A stretch of DNA of 17,011 bases from JAEZKC01 sp046538945. GTDB lineage: Bacteria; Fibrobacterota; Chitinivibrionia; Chitinivibrionales; Chitinispirillaceae. Every line of letters starts with the position of its first letter. The first letter of the stretch is position 1. The translations under genes were made by a program, and so were the position numbers. The notes under the pieces are model-generated. The model was not told the DNA's origin, did not search any database, and saw only the letters and a program-made list of their open reading frames with translations. The DNA lies in assembly GCA_046538945.1 (NCBI GenBank), contig JBKHHW010000063.1, positions 1 to 17,011 of the forward strand, written 5' to 3'. Of this stretch, positions 15,251-17,011 are shown piece after piece.

Positions 15251-16387
15251 TTAGTTGAAAGTGAATGCTCCTCTGATCAGCACGCTCATCTGCTTTGCCC
15301 ACCCGTGTTCCAGTCCGCTTGAAATGGCAAAGACACCGTAGCCGACATACAGAAAGATAAGAAGAACTCCTGTTTTGAACCCCACTTTTTTGGGAAACAG
15401 AAACGCAAAGAAAACTATTATCGACAAAAACAAAAGCACTATTACCAGATCGAAAATCCCCATGGCATTTTCAGATGCTATCACCAGATCGCCATTTATA
15501 AGAGTATAGATAAGAATCGGCAGACCAAGGCCGATACATATATCGAAAATATTCGATCCAATGGCATTCGCTACAGCATCTTCATAATTGCCTTTTAGGG
15601 CATCTTTGACGCTTATGATTGTATCCGGAACAGAAGTGGCCGCCGCGGCAAGCAAAACTGCCACAAAAAATGTGTTCATCTGCCAGATATGAGCGATTTC
15701 CACAATAGAATGGGTTAGAAGATAGCAGGCCGCGCCTAGATTTAGAGTAGCAAGAGAGATGGTCAACCATGCGGAGAAGCTGGTGTATTCCGCGTTTCCG
15801 AAGAGAAGCACTTTAAAGTCGAATTTAAGCAGAGCAAGAAACCTGTTAAGCGGAGTCTTGTCATCCAAGTCCGCCTCGATCTCATCCTCCTCCAAATTAT
15901 CTCTCACAAAAGTGCTCTGCAGCCGTATGAGAACAAGCGTGTACAAAGCATAAATTCCTACAAGCGCTCCCCCCATCCACCATGTAAGACTGGGCAGCGT
16001 GATAACCATACTGAATACGATAATGGTAATCAGATAAGTGATTCCATCTCTCAGAATGACACTTTTCCTTATGGATATATGCTTGATCCCCAACTTAAGC
16101 GATATTGCCATCAGCACAAGAGCGGGAATCACGGCTGCATTGAAAACCGCCGAGCCGGCGCTTGTAGCTATTCCGGAGGAAAATCCCGCAGTGTCTTTGA
16201 ATACGAACAAACACAGAACGGTTACAAACAACTCCGGCAGTGAGGAACCGATGGCATTGATGGTAGCGCCTTTGATTCCGTGCCCCAGATTGCGACCCAG
16301 AAAATCAGCACTCTCCTCAAACGGATCGCATGCAAACTTGATCCACACGGAACTAAGCACTATCATTAAAATCCAAACAATCAGCAT
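15251..16387 (-). CDS. CaCA-family cation/Ca2+ exchanger, NCKX-like alpha-2 repeat
   Basis: The 378-residue membrane protein shows about ten hydrophobic segments in two halves, each opening with a CaCA alpha repeat. Alpha-1 is GATINAIGSSLPEL (40-53) with E52. Alpha-2 is AAATSVPDTIIS (248-259) with D255 and continues VANAIGSNIFDI (272-283). The acidic ion-binding residue of each repeat is present. Glu in alpha-1 with Asp in alpha-2 resembles K+-dependent Na+/Ca2+ exchangers (NCKX) more than YrbG-type proteins. The second half of alpha-1 reads GSAVFN rather than the usual GSNxFN. An acidic cytosolic loop (163-179, NLEEDEIEADLDD) lies between the halves. It is the first gene of the Ter locus, behind a strong promoter and with AAGG five bases before the ATG. 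It probably exchanges Ca2+ or another divalent cation across the inner membrane; Ter loci more often carry TerC here. Confidence 0.92.
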   Translation of the reverse strand: MLIVWILMIVLSSVWIKFACDPFEESADFLGRNLGHGIKGATINAIGSSLPELFVTVLCLFVFKDTAGFSSGIATSAGSAVFNAAVIPALVLMAISLKLGIKHISIRKSVILRDGITYLITIIVFSMVITLPSLTWWMGGALVGIYALYTLVLIRLQSTFVRDNLEEDEIEADLDDKTPLNRFLALLKFDFKVLLFGNAEYTSFSAWLTISLATLNLGAACYLLTHSIVEIAHIWQMNTFFVAVLLAAAATSVPDTIISVKDALKGNYEDAVANAIGSNIFDICIGLGLPILIYTLINGDLVIASENAMGIFDLVIVLLFLSIIVFFAFLFPKKVGFKTGVLLIFLYVGYGVFAISSGLEHGWAKQMSVLIRGAFTFN

Positions 16388-16407
16388 ATCAGCCTTGTAT
16401 TTTCTTC

Positions 16408-16435
16408 ATTATAAAATGTTAATCTGAAATGACAA
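16408..16435 (-). promoter_or_regulatory. Sigma-70-type promoter of the Ter locus
   Basis: On the minus strand TTGTCA (16430-16435, five of six consensus bases) is followed after 16 bases by a perfect TATAAT (16408-16413). Transcription would start near 16401, leaving a leader of only about 14 bases before ATG 16387, with ACAAGG (16393-16398) as ribosome binding site. This is the best promoter-like sequence I found upstream of the ten-gene locus. Confidence 0.7.
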
Positions 16436-16969
16436 TGTCTAAAGCAAAGCAGAAACTTTTGATATAGCTGATGAGAGCATCGGTATCATCCAAAAATAGT
16501 AATCTGCATCTCAGAGAAACAACGGGACTTGCTCCGGTCAGACAATTAAAGGATAATCAGTATATATATTTGAATTCCTTCGTTAACATAATATGGAATA
16601 CATTGAATCAATATAATCTACATATATGGTGTACTCCAATGATAATTTCCCGACTGAAGCAGTAGCAACCGACAAAAAACACGCCCTCCGGCGGTTTAAT
16701 GCCGCAAAATTAATCATTCACATCATATGCGCATCTTGTAACTTCAAATTAAGACACCGAATCCAGTAAACACCCGACCTCTGATCCTCCACAATTCTCC
16801 GATATTCTCCTGCCATACATTATATTTAATATATTAAATAGTTCCCGCAGTTCCCGAAATTACCACCGGAAATAACAAGAATGAAATGTGAATGCTTTTT
16901 GCATGCACCTGAACAGTTAAACGGAAAAAGAGAAGAATTGTTAAACACAGTCCCCTGAAAGAGGATTAC
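16436..16969. other. AT-rich divergent intergenic region
   Basis: This ~530-base stretch separates the Ter promoter from the rightmost plus-strand gene. It is clearly more AT-rich than its surroundings, especially 16555-16630 and 16818-16840. A 64-codon frame at 16471-16665 has no ribosome binding site and no family resemblance, so I do not call it. The region holds an 18-bp palindrome and a tandem 9-bp repeat (listed separately) and presumably the promoter of the downstream gene, whose elements I could not pin down. Confidence 0.5.
16823..16857. promoter_or_regulatory. 18-bp AT palindrome abutting a tandem 9-bp repeat
   Basis: TATTTAATATATTAAATA (16823-16840) is a perfect 18-bp inverted repeat with no loop. 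Its last base begins AGTTCCCGC AGTTCCCGA (16840-16857), two tandem 9-mers differing only at the last base. The site lies about 113 bases before the ATG at 16970. Symmetric AT-rich half-sites of this size are typical operator geometry; no binding protein can be named from the sequence. Confidence 0.4.
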
Positions 16970-17011
16970 ATGAGCCCAACTAAAAGCACTACCACCAAAA
17001 AAACAGATGCC
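16970..17011 (+). CDS. Start of an unidentified gene (3' truncated by window)
   Basis: ATG 16970 has a good ribosome binding site (AAAGAGG, five bases upstream) and opens MSPTKSTTTKKTDA before the window ends. The Lys/Thr/Ser-rich start is a low-complexity, probably disordered tail of the kind seen on nucleic-acid-binding proteins and on DksA-like regulators in some phyla, but 14 residues do not identify it. It is transcribed divergently from the Ter locus. Confidence 0.55.
   Translation, partial: MSPTKSTTTKKTDA

Noticed and set aside
16471..16665. 64-codon plus-strand frame in the AT-rich intergenic region
   Set aside because: No ribosome binding site, no family resemblance, and composition like the surrounding non-coding DNA.
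16689..16705. GC-rich GCGG...CCGC mini-hairpin in the intergenic region
   Set aside because: Four-pair stem without a T-run; likely chance.

Overview
The window looks like a chromosomal segment of a Gram-negative, envelope-complex bacterium of moderate GC. Several exported proteins carry Sec signal peptides. One has GLUG repeats, one pairs an AMIN-like with a SPOR-like module, and one ends in a FlgD/type-IX-secretion-like sorting domain. That mix, with AAGGGG-type ribosome binding sites, would suit Fibrobacterota (Chitinispirillia-like) or a relative. This assignment is an inference from gene style, not from a marker gene.

Left part (1-5866). The window opens inside a MerR-type regulator with a GyrI-like ligand-binding domain, closed by a clear terminator. 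About 0.8 kb of decayed DNA follows, holding a frameshifted relic of a VapC/PIN toxin. Then come an unrecognised 139-codon frame without a convincing start, an exported protein with a polybasic tail, a GLUG-repeat secreted protein, and an AMIN/SPOR-like exported protein, all on the plus strand. A minus-strand exported protein with a C-terminal sorting-like domain faces them.

Main part (5984-16387, minus strand). Ten genes form a tellurium-resistance-type (Ter) stress locus together with the predicted 'biosynthetic module' that comparative genomics has linked to Ter systems. In transcription order they are: a CaCA-family cation/Ca2+ exchanger, a YceG-like protein, TelA, TerD-1, TerD-2, an HpcH/HpaI (CitE-like) lyase, TerD-3, a TRSP-type phosphoribosyltransferase, a StiP-type phosphoribosyltransferase with a PELOTA-like tail, and a HAD phosphatase. 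A near-consensus sigma-70 promoter (TTGTCA, 16 bp, TATAAT) lies just upstream of the exchanger. The last three genes overlap by single bases. Two perfect hairpins punctuate the locus: a 14-bp stem after TerD-2 (terminator/attenuator-like) and a 10-bp stem after TerD-3 with no U-run. They divide it into a metal/membrane core, a lyase-TerD pair, and a three-enzyme tail.

A plausible working model is inference only. The exchanger, TelA and the Ca2+-binding TerD proteins would form a membrane-associated metal-responsive complex, while the lyase, two phosphoribosyltransferases and the phosphatase would build an unknown nucleoside-like metabolite. The notable departure from the usual Ter layout is a CaCA exchanger with NCKX-like motifs in the place where TerC would be expected.

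Right end (16388-17011). A 580-bp AT-rich divergent intergenic region holds an 18-bp perfect palindrome next to a tandem 9-bp repeat. It is followed by the first 14 codons of a plus-strand gene that runs out of the window.
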